This document shows, one piece after another, positions 11,774-23,386 of a DNA stretch of 64,000 bases (position 1 is the stretch's first letter; every line of letters starts with the position of its first letter). This DNA comes from Nitzschia sp. DOCU1. Its lineage: Eukaryota > Bacillariophyta > Bacillariophyceae > Bacillariales > Bacillariaceae. The notes under the pieces were generated by a model. That model did not search any database and had not been told where the DNA came from. It was given only the letters and a program-made list of their open reading frames with translations. The stretch spans positions 1,736,001 to 1,800,000 of the forward strand of contig OX595995.1 in the NCBI GenBank assembly GCA_951394045.1, given 5' to 3'. A program made the translations under genes and the position numbers.

Positions 11774-14700
11774 ATGATCATGACGAAGATGTTCATTATC
11801 GTATTTCTTGCGGCGCTTCCAGGTTGGCCTGGAGTCGTTGAAGCGTCTGCCATTGCTGCTGGTGGTGGTGGGGGAGGAAATGCAAGCACTGATGAAGCAC
11901 AGGTGAATGATCGCGCCCACGCTATTACGAGGATCATGACCTTGCGTCATCATGATAGTAATCTGCTTGGTCATCGTCTCATCCCTCTTTCTTAATAACC
12001 ACGTTCGCCACAGGTGAAGTCCTACTATGAGGACAGAAAGAAGAACAGCGACCTCGAGGAAACGAGAGGAGAACTCTCTCTCGTCGTTGAGAGTTTCAAG
12101 AACGATCGTGTAGTACATTTCCTTCGTCGTGGCCTTCAAAGTGAAATCTGCGATGAAGATATGACTATTTCTGCTCTAACGGGCGTTGAAGAAAGCCCCT
12201 TGTTCGATGTGGGCGACGTTAACGTTCTAGACTTGATGTTTGATAAGTTTGATGAAGTTGGAGCCGCTGCAACTGGTTTGGCCGTCTTATCTCCTCGAGT
12301 CATCTGTGCAGGAGCCGACGAAGAAGGTCAACTCTCTTCTCTTGGTGAAGCCTTGGAGGTTACGGCCTGTGAAAAAATCGACTTCGTGAATGATGTTGAT
12401 GTCTTTGCCTTTGGCATCGGGAAACCTGACGGTGTGAGCTTTTGCGCAGCTTTTAACATTGACAAGCAAACATTCGCTCTTGGCCAGAACAATATTCTCC
12501 CGGACCTCAAGGTTGGTATCCTGACAGTCTCGCTTGATGCGCTGGGAATCTCGTTGACCAAAAGCCTTGCGCTCGACACTCTGAACAAAATGTGGAATAA
12601 CACGGGCCCACCAGCGGTAATCAAAGTCTTTGGACATGTTGTAATCCGCGGCACGGGAGAAATCGGCTTCAAGGCATCTGACAGTGTAAAAGGCGTAATC
12701 GAAATCGATGCATCGATCGTCATTGACGCTGACTACAACAATAACGGTGTCGCACCGGTCTTGGCGGACGGTTCTACCTCCGTCGACTTTGCCATGCTGT
12801 TAGCCGGCAAGGCAGGCATCGTGTTGACTGTGACTTCCTGGAACAAGAAAACCAATAGCTTGGAGCCCACGGACTTTGATTTGCGAAACTTGTTGAGCCT
12901 TGCTGCTGACATCTACACCGTTGTTAATGGTGAAAACACCGCCATTCAGATTGCCGCATCTTTGTCGATCAAATTGCAGGGCATTTGCGACATTGCTTCA
13001 CCACTCGACTTGCTCTGCGATATCTTTGATGGCAATTCAGGTATTACTGGAGCTATACGCTCATATGCCAACAAGGATGGTTTTGGAATTCAGTTCGCTC
13101 TTGAAGGCTTCATCGGATTGAAAGATGATTTTCTTGAAGACGTTCTTGGCTGGCCCGATGATGGGTTGAAGTTTAGTGTGACATTCAGCCTCGGCTTCAA
13201 AGGAAAGGCGCTTTATGTGTGCGCCGCACTAGACGGTAATGAGTGGTGCTGGGACCACTGTTCTTCCGATGATGAATGTGAAGAAACGCAATTCTGCAAC
13301 GTAGGCGTCTGCACCGAGGATCGCGACCTTGGTGGGGCCTGTCTTTCCAGTAATGTATGCAAGTCCGGAATCTGCGTTGGTGGTTTCTGCTCACAATGCC
13401 CAACCTTGGATCTCAGCACAGGCTGCAATACTACAGAGTTCTGCGCACAACAATTTAAGCTCGGCTACCGATGCGAAACCAAGCGGGACCTTGGTGGGGC
13501 GTGCCTCTCCAATAATCCATGTAAATCCGGATACTGCGTTGCTGGTTTCTGCTCCCAGTGTCCGACCATTGATAGCAGCACAGCCTGCGCGAGTACGGAG
13601 TTCTGCACACTAGCGCCAGCGGGCCAGGTTGGCTTAAGATGCAAAACAAAGCTCGACCTCGGCGGGGCCTGTCTATCCAGCAATGCATGCAAGTCCGGAA
13701 ACTGTAAAATTGGTTTCTGCTCTCAATGCCCGACCATTGATAGCAGCAATGGCTGCGCGACTACGGAGTTCTGCACACTAGCGCCAGCGGGCCAGTTTGG
13801 CTACAGATGCAAAACAAAGCTCGAACTCGGCGGGGCCTGTCTATCCAGTAACGTATGCAAGTCCGGACTGTGCAATCTTGGTTTCTGCTCACAATGCAAA
13901 ACCATTGATAGCAGCGAGGGCTGCGCGACTACGGAGTTCTGCACACTACCGCCAGCGGGCAGTTTCGGCAACAGATGCAAAGCAAAGCTCGAACTCGGCG
14001 GGGCCTGTCTATCCAATAACGTATGCAAGTCCGGACTGTGCAATCTTGGTTTCTGCTCACAATGCAAAACCATTGATAGCAGCGAGGGCTGTGCGACTAC
14101 GGAGTTCTGCACACTACCGCCAGCGGGCAGTTTCGGCAACAGATGCCAAGCGAAACGTGATCTCGGCGGGGCCTGTCTAGCCAACAATGTATGCAAGTCC
14201 GGATACTGCGCTGGTGGTTTCTGCTCACAATGCCCGACCATTGATAGCAGCGTGGGCTGTGCAACTACGGATTTCTGCACACTACCACCAGCGGGCCAGA
14301 TCGGTTACAGATGTCAAGCGAAACGTGATCTCGGCGGAACCTGTTCATCCAGCAATGCATGCAAGTCTGGATTCTGCGTTGGAGGTTTCTGCTCCCAATG
14401 CCCGACCATTGATAGCAGCACAGGCTGCGCGAGCACGGAGTTCTGCACACTACCACCAGCGGGCCAGTTTGGCTACAGATGCAGCCCAAAGAGAGGCAAA
14501 GGCGGAACCTGTCTATCCAACAATGTATGCCTTTCGAATAAATGTGATGTTGGTTTCTGTGTTGACTGTTACCGTGATGGTACTGGTTGCACCAGCACGC
14601 AGTACTGTAATTTGGGGGGTTGCCTGAACAAAATATCCACAGGCTCAGTGTGTGTTGAAAACCGCGTCTGTGCGAGTGGTAAATGCGATGTTGGTTTCTG

Positions 14701-14851
14701 TGTGGACTGCTACCGCAGTGGTGATGGTTGCAGCAGCTCGCAATACTGTGATCTGGGCCGATGCAAGGGCAAATTAGGCAGAGGCAGCTTGTGTGTTGAG
14801 AGCCGCGTCTGTATGAGTGGTCAATGCGCGTGGTACCTTCAGTGCACGTAA
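11774..14851 (+). CDS. Secreted protein with 56-residue Cys-rich tandem repeats, left arm (intact)
   Basis: Two exons, 11774-11902 and 12014-14851, with a 111-bp GT-AG intron joining STDEAQ to VKSYYED; 988 residues. Exon 1 supplies a signal peptide (MFIIVFLAALPGWPGVVEA). Residues about 85-450 form an unrecognised globular domain (LFDVGDVNVLDL, FAFGIGKPDGVSFCAAFN, LDLLCDIFDGNSGITGAI, VLGWPDDGLKFSVTFSLGF). About nine Cys-rich repeats follow, seven with GFCSQC and the last two with GFCVDC; the typical unit runs GGACLSSNVCKSG...GFCSQC...GCATTEFC...RC. The spacing of eight or more Cys per unit suggests small disulfide-bonded modules outside the cell. The paralogue at 23387-25913 is broken. An adhesion or wall role is plausible but unproven. 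Confidence 0.87.
13310..14830 (+). repeat. 168-bp coding tandem repeat
   Basis: Units of 168 bp (56 codons), measured between identical sites at 13821 and 13989. The fourth and fifth units are almost identical in DNA, which suggests recent unequal exchange or gene conversion. The last two units are shorter and more diverged. Confidence 0.8.
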
Positions 14852-15205
14852 ATGGAGGGACCCTTGCATAACGACAATGAAGAATGAAGGGTGATTCGAA
14901 CTTTTCATTGCTTCTTCTTCCAGATACCAAGACCACTTTCAAGACTTTCAAGTGGCGTTGCCCCAAGCTTCTCTGACGCCACCTCACCCATTTCGCTCAT
15001 TATACTCATTTCATATTTTAAATGTAGTATGGCAAGATGTAGGATGCCGCTACAGGCATCTGAACTTGACCCTCTATAACATCAATATTTCAAATTCACT
15101 TCCTGCTATACTGACCCCTTGTTTATCAACAGCATTTGTCTTCACAAAAAACAAAGGTTGAGTTCAACGTAAACTAGTAGTAGTCATCGTCAGGATCAGT
15201 TACCC
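14852..15205. repeat. 3' region of the Cys-repeat gene with dispersed 3'-flank repeat, copy 2 of 3
   Basis: The part from about 15040 carries the CCCTCTATAACATCAATATT block shared with 8860-9089 and, inverted, with 23021-23175. No coding sequence is supported here. Confidence 0.7.
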
Positions 15206-15688
15206 CACTGAATCCGCCGAACAAGGCCAAACGGGCTGGCATACCAGTATCGTTTGCTAGCCTCCTGCAGGCATGCATCGCATGATAGAAAGCACGAAAT
15301 CATGTGCTCTTCGGCTGAGGATATCTGAGAATCGTCCTAGTAGAAATGTACCAGGTAGGTGGGTCTGATGACGACCCCAAGCGACCCATAACAAGAACGC
15401 GATCATCTTCTCGAAGCCAGTTGTAGAAACAGGTCGCAACCTCGAAGAACGCGAGTCCTGTGCTTGCCGGGACGAGCATAGGCCTGCCCATGGCCAAGTT
15501 CGCCGAATTGTGCCGCGATTGGACGAAGGTGAGGCTTGTTCCCGAGCTTCAGTATTTCGTCGAGCTGATTCTTGAGGTCACGACGGCACGACCGTTTTCT
15601 TATCACCAGGATAGACACCAGGAGGAAGAATTCGTCCTGCCTGTGCTCTTTGCAGGACGAATTTTGTCCTTTTTTGATCCTTTGCCAT
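15206..15688 (-). pseudogene. Relic of the FGGFGG-tail protein family, copy 2
   Basis: The minus strand starts at 15688 with MAKDQKRTKFVLQRAQAGRI and LPPGVYPG, matching 22524 onward. Further on it encodes KNQLDEILKLGNKPH and RPGKHRTRVLR in a different frame. In the last part an in-frame TAG precedes DDSQ, and insertions shift the frame through the AFYDACLQEA region. It keeps the middle segment that copy 1 has lost. It lies tail to tail with the Cys-repeat gene. Confidence 0.6.
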
Positions 15689-16408
15689 TCACCATTGTTG
15701 CTCGTTGGTCAACTACCGGTACCGGTAAAGTATCGTCGGAGATAGAATGTGAGGATAATGAGATGCCGGGGATGTCACACATGGTGAAAGGCTTTTACGT
15801 GCAATTGTGTAGGATTGAGTACTATCATGGTGCGCCGAACGTCTCAGGAAACGTTACTGCGCACGTCTTTTGGCGAAAAGACTTTGGCTCGAGGCGAAAT
15901 GTTCTATTGGTAATCTTATACCTAAAACACTTACTCTAGAGGACACCAGTCAAATTTCTTCCGTGTTTTCTGGTGATGTTTGTGGGCTTGCAGGACTATC
16001 AATGGCATTTATTACTTAGTAGAATGCCATGGGCAATAATGACATCCTCAATATGGAGCATAATTGTTTCAAAGAAAACGACCATGGTCGAATTCCTTCG
16101 AAGTTCTTTCCTTCACAATCCACGGCACAATGGTGCCGGCCTGCCATCCCTCTTCGGCAGCCTGTTTTCACTACGGATCAACATCGTAGAAATTCACGAT
16201 GGGTTCTTGCAGGGGCAATAAAGTGCCGGAATGGATGGCGGAAGTTAATCGTCTAAGAAAACGCAAAAGTCTGGAGGCGAAAGTAATCCTACTAGGGACA
16301 TGCAAAGCAGCTCAGCTTGTCATGTTGTGCATCTTTCATTGCCCTTGGTAGGCTACGATAGACTATCAGCACCCGATAGTGTCACACTAGTAGAAAACAA
16401 GAAGAATC
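15689..16408. other. Intergenic, upstream of the kinase gene
   Basis: About 720 bp with no supported gene. A plus-strand open frame crossing 15460-15939 overlaps the relic on the other strand and looks fortuitous. The stretch should include the kinase promoter. Confidence 0.5.
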
Positions 16409-18409
16409 ATGATTGATAAGAAGAAAGCACAACAAATTACGGTAGCGCCCACAAATCAATCCGATGCTGAACTCGCCAAGGTTCGTGGCCGGGTCAATGC
16501 TCATGCCGAGACAGTCCTGGAGCAAAAGTTTGCTCATTCTCAAATTGTCGATGCCTCGCACAAACTGCCCCGCTTTTCGTTAGAGGAAGTCATCAAGGGC
16601 AAATATTTAGGAAAGGGATTCTTTGGCATGGTCTATGAAATTCAAGGATTGGATGGACGAGACCAAAAGGGCAACATTATTCAACAACAACAGCCACCAC
16701 CAAAATCTACGGCGGCGTGGATTTGTGGAAAACAACAAGTCCATCATGATCGAAATGAGAGTGAAGATGACGATGACATATTGCTAGGGCCTGGTGAGGA
16801 TCCTTTGGAAAGTGATGATGACGACGACGATGAAGAGCAGTGCCCAGATCCAGCACGCAAGGCTGCCGCTCGAAAACAAGAAGCTGCACGATGCTTCATG
16901 AGACGCCATTGTCGACGCGAGAATGGACAAACTCGCTATGCACTCAAGATTCTGAGACCCGAAGTCTTGAAGGATCCTACCAAGTTATACTTTCAAGGTG
17001 TCATGGATATGCAAAGTGAAACACGCCTGCTGTCATCGATTCAACATCCACACATTATCAAGTTGCGAGCCATTGCGGCTGCTTCCCCTCGAGGCAAATG
17101 CCACGAAGATTTCTTTTTGATTATTGATCGTCTTTATCAAGTATTGGAAGATCAACTCAAAGTGTGGGAACGTCAAAACAAACTCCATACGGGACTTGTC
17201 GGCAAGGTATTGTTGGATCGAAGGGGGCGCAAACGAGCTCAACTATGGGAAGATCGCTTAGTGGCAGCACATGATTTGGCATCGGCCTTGGGCTATCTAC
17301 ACTCAAGACGTATTATTCATCGTGATTTAAAGAGTGACAATATCGGATTTGATATTCGGGGTGATATCAAGATTTTCGATTTTGGACTGGCTCGAGAGTT
17401 ACCATCTCAAGCCCAAGCGTCCGAGAGGGGAACTTGGAAAATGACGGGATCTACCGGTACCCCACGTTACATGAGTCCCGAAGTGGCATTGGACAAACCC
17501 TACAACCAATCCTGCGATACCTATTCGTTTTGTATGATGCTGTGGGAAATTTTGGCACTCAAGACTCCCTTTGAATTGTATACCATGAAAAGTTTTGTCG
17601 CCCGCGTCTGGAACTCTCCCCACAAGCGTCCTCAATTGGATCCGACATGGCCCAAGTCTATACATCTATTGTTGCAACAGGGTTGGAATCCTATCATTGA
17701 GGAACGTCCTCCCATGACTAGCTTGGCGGAAACCTTGCGGAAAGAAGTCATTCAATGTCGAGAAGATGCCGATCAACGATGGGGTCTAGATGTCCTGGCC
17801 GAACGTCGCTCGACTCATGTGTTCATAGAGGAAGAAGACATGGACAAGAGTCACAAGGGCAGTATCTTGTCTTCTATATTTGCGTCGCCTTTTCATCGCA
17901 AATCTCCCTTTCGATTGGGTGGCAAGCCTTCCCTTTCTCGAGGGTCTTCGCCGGCTGTTGCTTCTGCGTTTCACAACGACGATCAAGTGAGTCCCAGCAG
18001 CAAGAACAACAAGACAATTCTATCATTAGATGTCATCAAGGCTACCGTAGCTTGCGCCTTATCTCCGTCAACGACCCTGCTAGACTTCTCGGGATCCAAC
18101 ACGTCGACGGAACAGCGAGTGAACTCCTTACCGAGCAAGCCACCTCTCTTTGACGACGACGACTATAGTTCTTGCGGCGGCGACCAACAAGGCCCCGTTG
18201 CTCAAGAAAGATCCTCGGTCAGTATAACGCAAGAGAACACGGAAGAGGACTCCATCGAAGGCCAAGACGATAGTGATGTGGATGATATCATGTTGTATCA
18301 AAGTCCTAGGGCCTCGGCAATCTGGGAACGCATAGAAAACGAAAAGGCGCGACGCGAAAAGATTCGACAACGACTTTTCGCCATTCACCAGGATGTGGAA
18401 GCCCAATAG
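16409..18409 (+). CDS. Serine/threonine protein kinase, TKL-like, with acidic insert
   Basis: A single exon of 666 residues. The glycine loop is LGKGFFGMVYE (about 67-77), the ATP-binding Lys is in YALKIL (K180), the catalytic loop is HRDLKSDN (304-311), the metal-binding motif is DFG (324-326), and the activation segment ends MSPE (355-358). The core is therefore complete. Between the glycine loop and K180 lie about 100 extra residues, Gln-, Pro- and Asp/Glu-rich, where most kinases have about 15. The C-terminal 200 residues are Ser-rich and probably disordered. The activation-loop style (GSTGTPRYMSPEV) and SCDTYSFCMMLWEIL point to the TKL/Raf-like group. No signal peptide or membrane segment is seen, so it is likely cytosolic. 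Substrate is unknown. Confidence 0.85.
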   Translation: MIDKKKAQQITVAPTNQSDAELAKVRGRVNAHAETVLEQKFAHSQIVDASHKLPRFSLEEVIKGKYLGKGFFGMVYEIQGLDGRDQKGNIIQQQQPPPKSTAAWICGKQQVHHDRNESEDDDDILLGPGEDPLESDDDDDDEEQCPDPARKAAARKQEAARCFMRRHCRRENGQTRYALKILRPEVLKDPTKLYFQGVMDMQSETRLLSSIQHPHIIKLRAIAAASPRGKCHEDFFLIIDRLYQVLEDQLKVWERQNKLHTGLVGKVLLDRRGRKRAQLWEDRLVAAHDLASALGYLHSRRIIHRDLKSDNIGFDIRGDIKIFDFGLARELPSQAQASERGTWKMTGSTGTPRYMSPEVALDKPYNQSCDTYSFCMMLWEILALKTPFELYTMKSFVARVWNSPHKRPQLDPTWPKSIHLLLQQGWNPIIEERPPMTSLAETLRKEVIQCREDADQRWGLDVLAERRSTHVFIEEEDMDKSHKGSILSSIFASPFHRKSPFRLGGKPSLSRGSSPAVASAFHNDDQVSPSSKNNKTILSLDVIKATVACALSPSTTLLDFSGSNTSTEQRVNSLPSKPPLFDDDDYSSCGGDQQGPVAQERSSVSITQENTEEDSIEGQDDSDVDDIMLYQSPRASAIWERIENEKARREKIRQRLFAIHQDVEAQ

Positions 18410-18527
18410 GTCTATTCATTTTTTCATACATGTATCCGGGGGAATTAAAAGATATATGTTGTAACCAATTTTTGTTTGTTTTAGGTATTGTCCTACTTCT
18501 TCCTTTCTCGTCAAGATCATGAGCAAT

Positions 18528-21500
18528 TTAGAACTTGTTGCTGTCGTTACGACGGCCGCCGCCGCGACCACCACCTCCTCCGCGGCCCCCGCCGCGGCCT
18601 CCTCCTTGGCGGTTTCGATTTTGGTGACGACCACCTCCTCCACGGCCTCCGCCTCGTCCACCGCCGCCGCCTCCATCACGTCGGTTAAAGCCACGATTGT
18701 CGCCACCACGGCCACGGCCTCCTCCTCCACGGCCTCCGCCACCGCCACCACCGCCTTGATGGTAGTTGTTTTGGCGGTGACCACCACGATGATCGTCTCC
18801 ATCGCCACCACTCTTCCAGTCATTTTCACGGTAACCATGACCGCCACTAGTGGCATCCAACAGTCGTTCGTTGGCTTCTACCAAATTGGCCGCCTTTTCG
18901 GCAAATTGCAAGGCCATAACTTGAAGACTGTTTGGCTCCACCTTGCGCAATACGATAGTTTCAGTGGGTTGATCCCAACTGGCAAAGAGTTCACGGTTGA
19001 TCATCATTTTGGAAACAACGCTGTGGACTTCATTCTTGGTCATTTCAAACATTCCACACAACTGACTCAACGACAAGGAGTCGTACTGAGCCGAAAAGGC
19101 GAACAAGTAAGTTCGGAGACCTTCTAGTTTGATCTTTTCTTGTAGCATAGCTTGAATCGAAGCCGCCGCGCCATCGCCTGGAACTAGATTCCAAACTTCG
19201 AGGTTTGTGCAAAGTTCGACACAGGCCTTCCAATCTCCCTTCATCAGAGATTTGGATGCACGCATGACGTAGTCACGAGTTTGCTCGGGTGGGCCGGTAA
19301 AGACTTGATGGTCATAAATGTCACGATACTTGCGGAACGTTCGGCTGATGGGTCTGGTTCGTCGATGATTGCCAGCATCTCCCGCCGGCGCAGCTGCCAT
19401 GTTGGGAATTTCCAACAACATGGCGCTAATCAAATGGCACGCTTCGAGTAGATCCAAATTGATGTGCTGATGGTAAGGAACTTGACGGCGCTTTTCAGCC
19501 TTTTCTTGTTCGGGTGTCTTGTCACTAAAGCGTCCCATGGACACGCCTTGAGCGAGCAACTCTCGGACACGGCTAGAGCAGACCTCCGCTACGCATTGAT
19601 GAGCATCCCAAATGCGGCCTTGCCGAAAGGCGCACATGCCCAAAGTTACCATCATTCGATTGAACAAAATCATGGTGGAAATGTCTTGCACATCATAAAT
19701 GGAGTCTTGCAGGTGCGACATGAGCAGCAAGTCACGAGCTTCCAAGAAGCGATCATGAAGAGCATGGTGAAACACATGACAAATCGTAGCCCGCATCTTG
19801 GCCAAGTCATTTCCATGTTGATAGACATAGGTACACAAACTATTGATAAGTTCGGACCAATCTGTCGTCGCAGTCTCGCCATCGTCTGTCAAGACTGGTT
19901 TGCCCGAAGAAGAAGCAGGATGCGATTTGGTCCAATCCTTGCCACCTTTTTCGTCGGATACACACGCTGGATGAAGCATGTCCACTTCTCCATAGACTTC
20001 ATAAAACTCGGCGGCCTTGTCGACTTGCTTGGCAATGGTATCATGACGATAGTACAAGTGCTCCACTCGTAATTGAGCAATCGAGGCTGCCTCGTCGGTC
20101 ATGCCTTCTCGTTCAAAGTAAAATTGCCCCTTGGTCAAGAGCATGACCAGCTTGGCCTCATCTCTCAATCGGGCCACATATTCAGGAGTATGATGCGAAA
20201 TCTTTTGCAAGGATTTGGTATATTCTTGCTCCAGACTATTCAAGTACATACTGAGGGATCCCACTACGGGAATAGTCTTTTTTTCGTCCTCAGTCATGGC
20301 CGCTTCCCTTTCACGACGCAAGCGTTCCGCACGTTCATCTTCAGTTTCAGGTTCTCCGGTGTGAGGATTGACCAATTTTTGTTCGGCAGCGACTGCCGCC
20401 ATGGCACCACCTCCTTCTCCCAATGCAGCAGCCTTCATTTTGAGTGCAGCCCCACCCTTGACCAGGTCAGCTTCATCAATTGTCTGGACGCCCAACTTGT
20501 ATCCACCTTCACAAATGACATGCGAGATGCGTTCTAGGTACGACGCACACGATCTCCACGTGGCGACATCCATGTAATCATCCATGCTTCGTTGCAAACC
20601 AAACTGTGCCGAAATGAGATACATCAAAATAGGGATTTCAATGCGAGGTCCGAATTCAATGGACAATCTCGACAAGCCTTCCAATTGACGCAACAAGAAA
20701 CGAGGATCGGTACCCCGACGACCACGTTGACCGGCAATCTCTTGTACCTTCTTTTGCAAGACGGCAGCCGTCAAGCCATCGAGAGGAATGACCGATTTGG
20801 GCGCACGCAAGGCTTCATGATCCTTGGACATGGTAGTGGCGGTTTCTCGATGCTTGTCAGCACCTGCCTTGGGTTTGTCTTCACGCTTGGTGGCCTTTTT
20901 CTTGCCTACAGTGGTAGTCTTCTTGAGCCATTTGGCACGTCCCTTGAGTTCACCCAAGCCACCACCATCATCTGATGACGATGAATCGGAATCATCACTT
21001 TGATCCCAATTCACATCATCATCATCATCATCATCATCGTCGTCATCATCATCATTGTTCTTTTTGGCGTCATCCTTGTCACTATCACTATCCGAGTCCT
21101 GTGAGTAGGAGACATGTCCAAAGGAAGAGCGAGAACGAGAGAGAAAGAGTGAGATGCAATTCCCGATAATTGCACACTACGCCACACGAAACAAGTTTCC
21201 TCCGTTGTCATTATCATCACTCATGTATATCGAATCAATCTTAAAGGTAGTCTCATGCACTCATGTCGTTTGAATCCGAGAATTGCTTTGTCAGCGATTC
21301 CATAGTGAATCCACCGACACGGTGCCATCAGAAACGAGGAATTTCAAGGCCGTAGCCTTGTGGGCAATCCTCGTGATGAATCTTTCAGTCAGCCAAACAA
21401 CAGACAGGTGCACGTACCGAATCACTGCCCTTTTTCTTCTTTTTCTTCTTTCCCGACGAACTGCTACTGCTCGAGGAACTGCTACTCGAACTCGACGACG

Positions 21501-22098
21501 AACTCGAATCATCGTCGTCGTCGCCCACAGCATCGCCATCAGGATCATTGGCGTCATCCTCATTGTCATCGGCATCATCGGGATTTTTACGATAATGTTC
21601 CATGACCACAGAAAACGGCTTGTTGTGCTTTTTCAAGGTTAATTTCATGCGATTCAAAGCTCGACCCTGACGAGCACTCAGTTTCTTAAAGGCAGCTCGA
21701 TCGGCTTGTCGCTCAGCGACATAATCTTCCAAATCCACTAGAATTTTCACTAGCGACCGAGGAACACCCTCGGCCAGAACTTTCTTGGCCTTGATCATGG
21801 CCTTGGCGAGTTCATCAAATTCCGTTTGGATGGCAAAATAATCACGAATCTTCATGGCGGCTCGGATAGCCAAAATGTGTTTCTGAAAGGTCTCCAAAAA
21901 GCGTTCCTTGGCGGATTTGACAACGCGACCTTCATCTTCATCACTGTCAGAGTCAGAAAAATCGACCCAACGATTGGCTCCGCCTCCACCTCCGGCGGGA
22001 GCATTGCCAGCCATGTCATCTTCACTCGAGTAATCCGAGTCGGATGCACTGGACGAATCACTGTCACTACTACTAGCGCCAGCCCAGAAACGAGACAT
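18528..22098 (-). CDS. EIF3C: Translation initiation factor eIF3 subunit C
   Basis: Two exons, 22098-21418 and 21098-18528, with a 319-bp GTACGT...CAG intron; 1083 residues. The start MSRFWAGASSSDSD is the typical eIF3c N-terminus: an acidic Ser/Asp tract followed by RWVDFSDSDSDEDEGRVVKSAKERFLE. The rest contains the eIF3c N-terminal domain, then a PCI domain near the C-terminal third (LCGMFEMTKNEVHSVVSKMMINRELFASWD), and a Gly/Arg-rich RGG tail (about the last 90 residues). A poly-Ser run lies just before the intron and a poly-Asp run (13 Asp, a GAT repeat) just after it. The protein is a core scaffold of the eIF3 complex on the 40S ribosomal subunit. It lies tail to tail with the kinase gene. 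A truncated copy of its 5' end is at 28205-28475. Confidence 0.93.
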
Positions 22099-22523
22099 GT
22101 TGCTTTGCTTCTTTGACTTTGACTGCTACAGGGTTATTGTGATTGCCTTGCTCCTGCTGCAACAGTTGCTGTTCTTCACCTCTATGACTCCACACAAGGA
22201 GAGCATTTCTGAGATGCATCATCTTCGGGCCTTGGCCATGGCCGCACATTTTCCCACCACGAAACGTGGCGTGGACCACAGACCGCAAGATGGATTAGGT
22301 TATGAGATTTTATGGAAACGCCATTACATGAAGGATAGGTACGTATGTACATGTCAAAGATACATTCATGCGTGCGCATCAAAGAAGCGACAATGAGACG
22401 TTCGCCACCCACGTATGTAACGAATCCCTACACTATTGTACGTAAAATAGCATTTCGCCACGTGTTACGTGTGACATCGCCATCCTCTCATTATTACGAC
22501 CATCGAACAACAAACAATGGGGA
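22099..22523. promoter_or_regulatory. 5' flank and probable promoter of eIF3c
   Basis: The first 170 bp (GGGTTATTGTGATTGCC and TTTTCCCACCACGAAACGTG) recur at 28320-28475, which marks this as part of a duplicated promoter. The right half leads to the FGGFGG-family relic. No promoter element was identified. Confidence 0.5.
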
Positions 22524-23020
22524 ATGGCAAAGTATCGAAAAAGGACAACATTCGTGCTGCAAAGAGCACAGGCAGGACGAATTCTTCCCCCTGGTGTCCG
22601 TCCTGGCGGTAAAACCTCGCCAGCATTTCGCCTGGAGGTTCGACGTTCTTTTGCAATCGTCGTGGTGCTGGCGCAACCACCAAATCAGCTTGACGACCCA
22701 CTCCAGCTCCGGAATCAGCCTCACTTCTCCCTCCAAGCGCGGCACAAGTAGCCGATACATTCAGCGCAGCAATCAGCTTGGCCATGATGCTCGTTCCGGC
22801 CGGCAAGCACAGGACTCGCGTTCTTCGACCTGTTTCTTGCGGAATGCTTGGTGCCGTCAGCAGACCCCCTCTACATTTCTACGACGATTCTCAGGTATCC
22901 TTAGCCGAAGAGCGCATGTCATGGCATGCTTTCTATGATGCATGCCTGCAGGAGGCCAGCAAACGGTATGATACTGGCATGCCGGCCCGTTCGGCCTTGT
23001 TCGGCGGATTCGGTGGGTAA
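22524..23020 (+). pseudogene. FGGFGG-tail protein family, copy 3 (fullest copy, probably broken)
   Basis: An open frame from 22524 encodes MAKYRKRTTFVLQRAQAGRI, LPPGVRPGGKTS and NQLDDPLQLRNQPH, ending at a TAG near 22750. A second frame to 23020 encodes VPAGKHRTRVLR, HFYDDSQVSLAEERMSWHAF, YDACLQEA and terminal FGGFGG. Comparison with the other two relics implies one ancestral protein of about 170 residues split here by a frameshift or an unrecognised intron. No known domain is recognised. It faces the Cys-repeat pseudogene tail to tail, as copy 2 faces the intact gene. Confidence 0.5.
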
Positions 23021-23175
23021 CCGATCCTGCCGATGACTACTACTCGTTTACGTTGAACTCATCCTTTGGTTTTTGTGATGAAAAATGCTGTTGATAAACA
23101 AGGGGTCGGGATAGCAGGAAGTGAATGTGAAATATTGATGTTATAGAGGGTCAAGTTCAGATGCCTGGAGCTGCA
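23021..23175. repeat. Dispersed 3'-flank repeat, copy 3 of 3 (inverted)
   Basis: The reverse complement of the block at 8935-9089 and 15045-15205, including TATAGAGGGTCAAGTTCAGA. Its inversion shows that the two arms of the segmental duplication face each other. Confidence 0.75.
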
Positions 23176-23386
23176 TCTTACGTCTTGCCATAGGTTTAAA
23201 ACATGAAAGGAGTATATGAATAAGCGAGATGAGTCTGGTGGCATCAGAGAACTTGTTGGCAACGCCGCTTGAAAGTCTGGAAAGTGGCCTTGGTATCTGG
23301 AAGAGGAAGGAATGAAAAGTTCAAATCGCCCTTCATTCTTCATATGAAAGGTCCAAGTAACTTCCAGAGTGAGAGGGTCCCTCCCT

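Noticed and set aside
12287..14280. Several long minus-strand frames within the Cys-repeat gene
   Set aside because: They follow from the regular 168-bp repeat on the other strand. The plus frame has the signal peptide, intron and paralogue support.
15460..15939. A 159-codon open frame on the plus strand
   Set aside because: It lies opposite the FGGFGG-family relic. Codon-level similarity to the other relics is on the minus strand, so this frame is a shadow.
21011..21057. ATC trinucleotide microsatellite
   Set aside because: It is coding: it encodes the poly-Asp run at the start of eIF3c exon 2.
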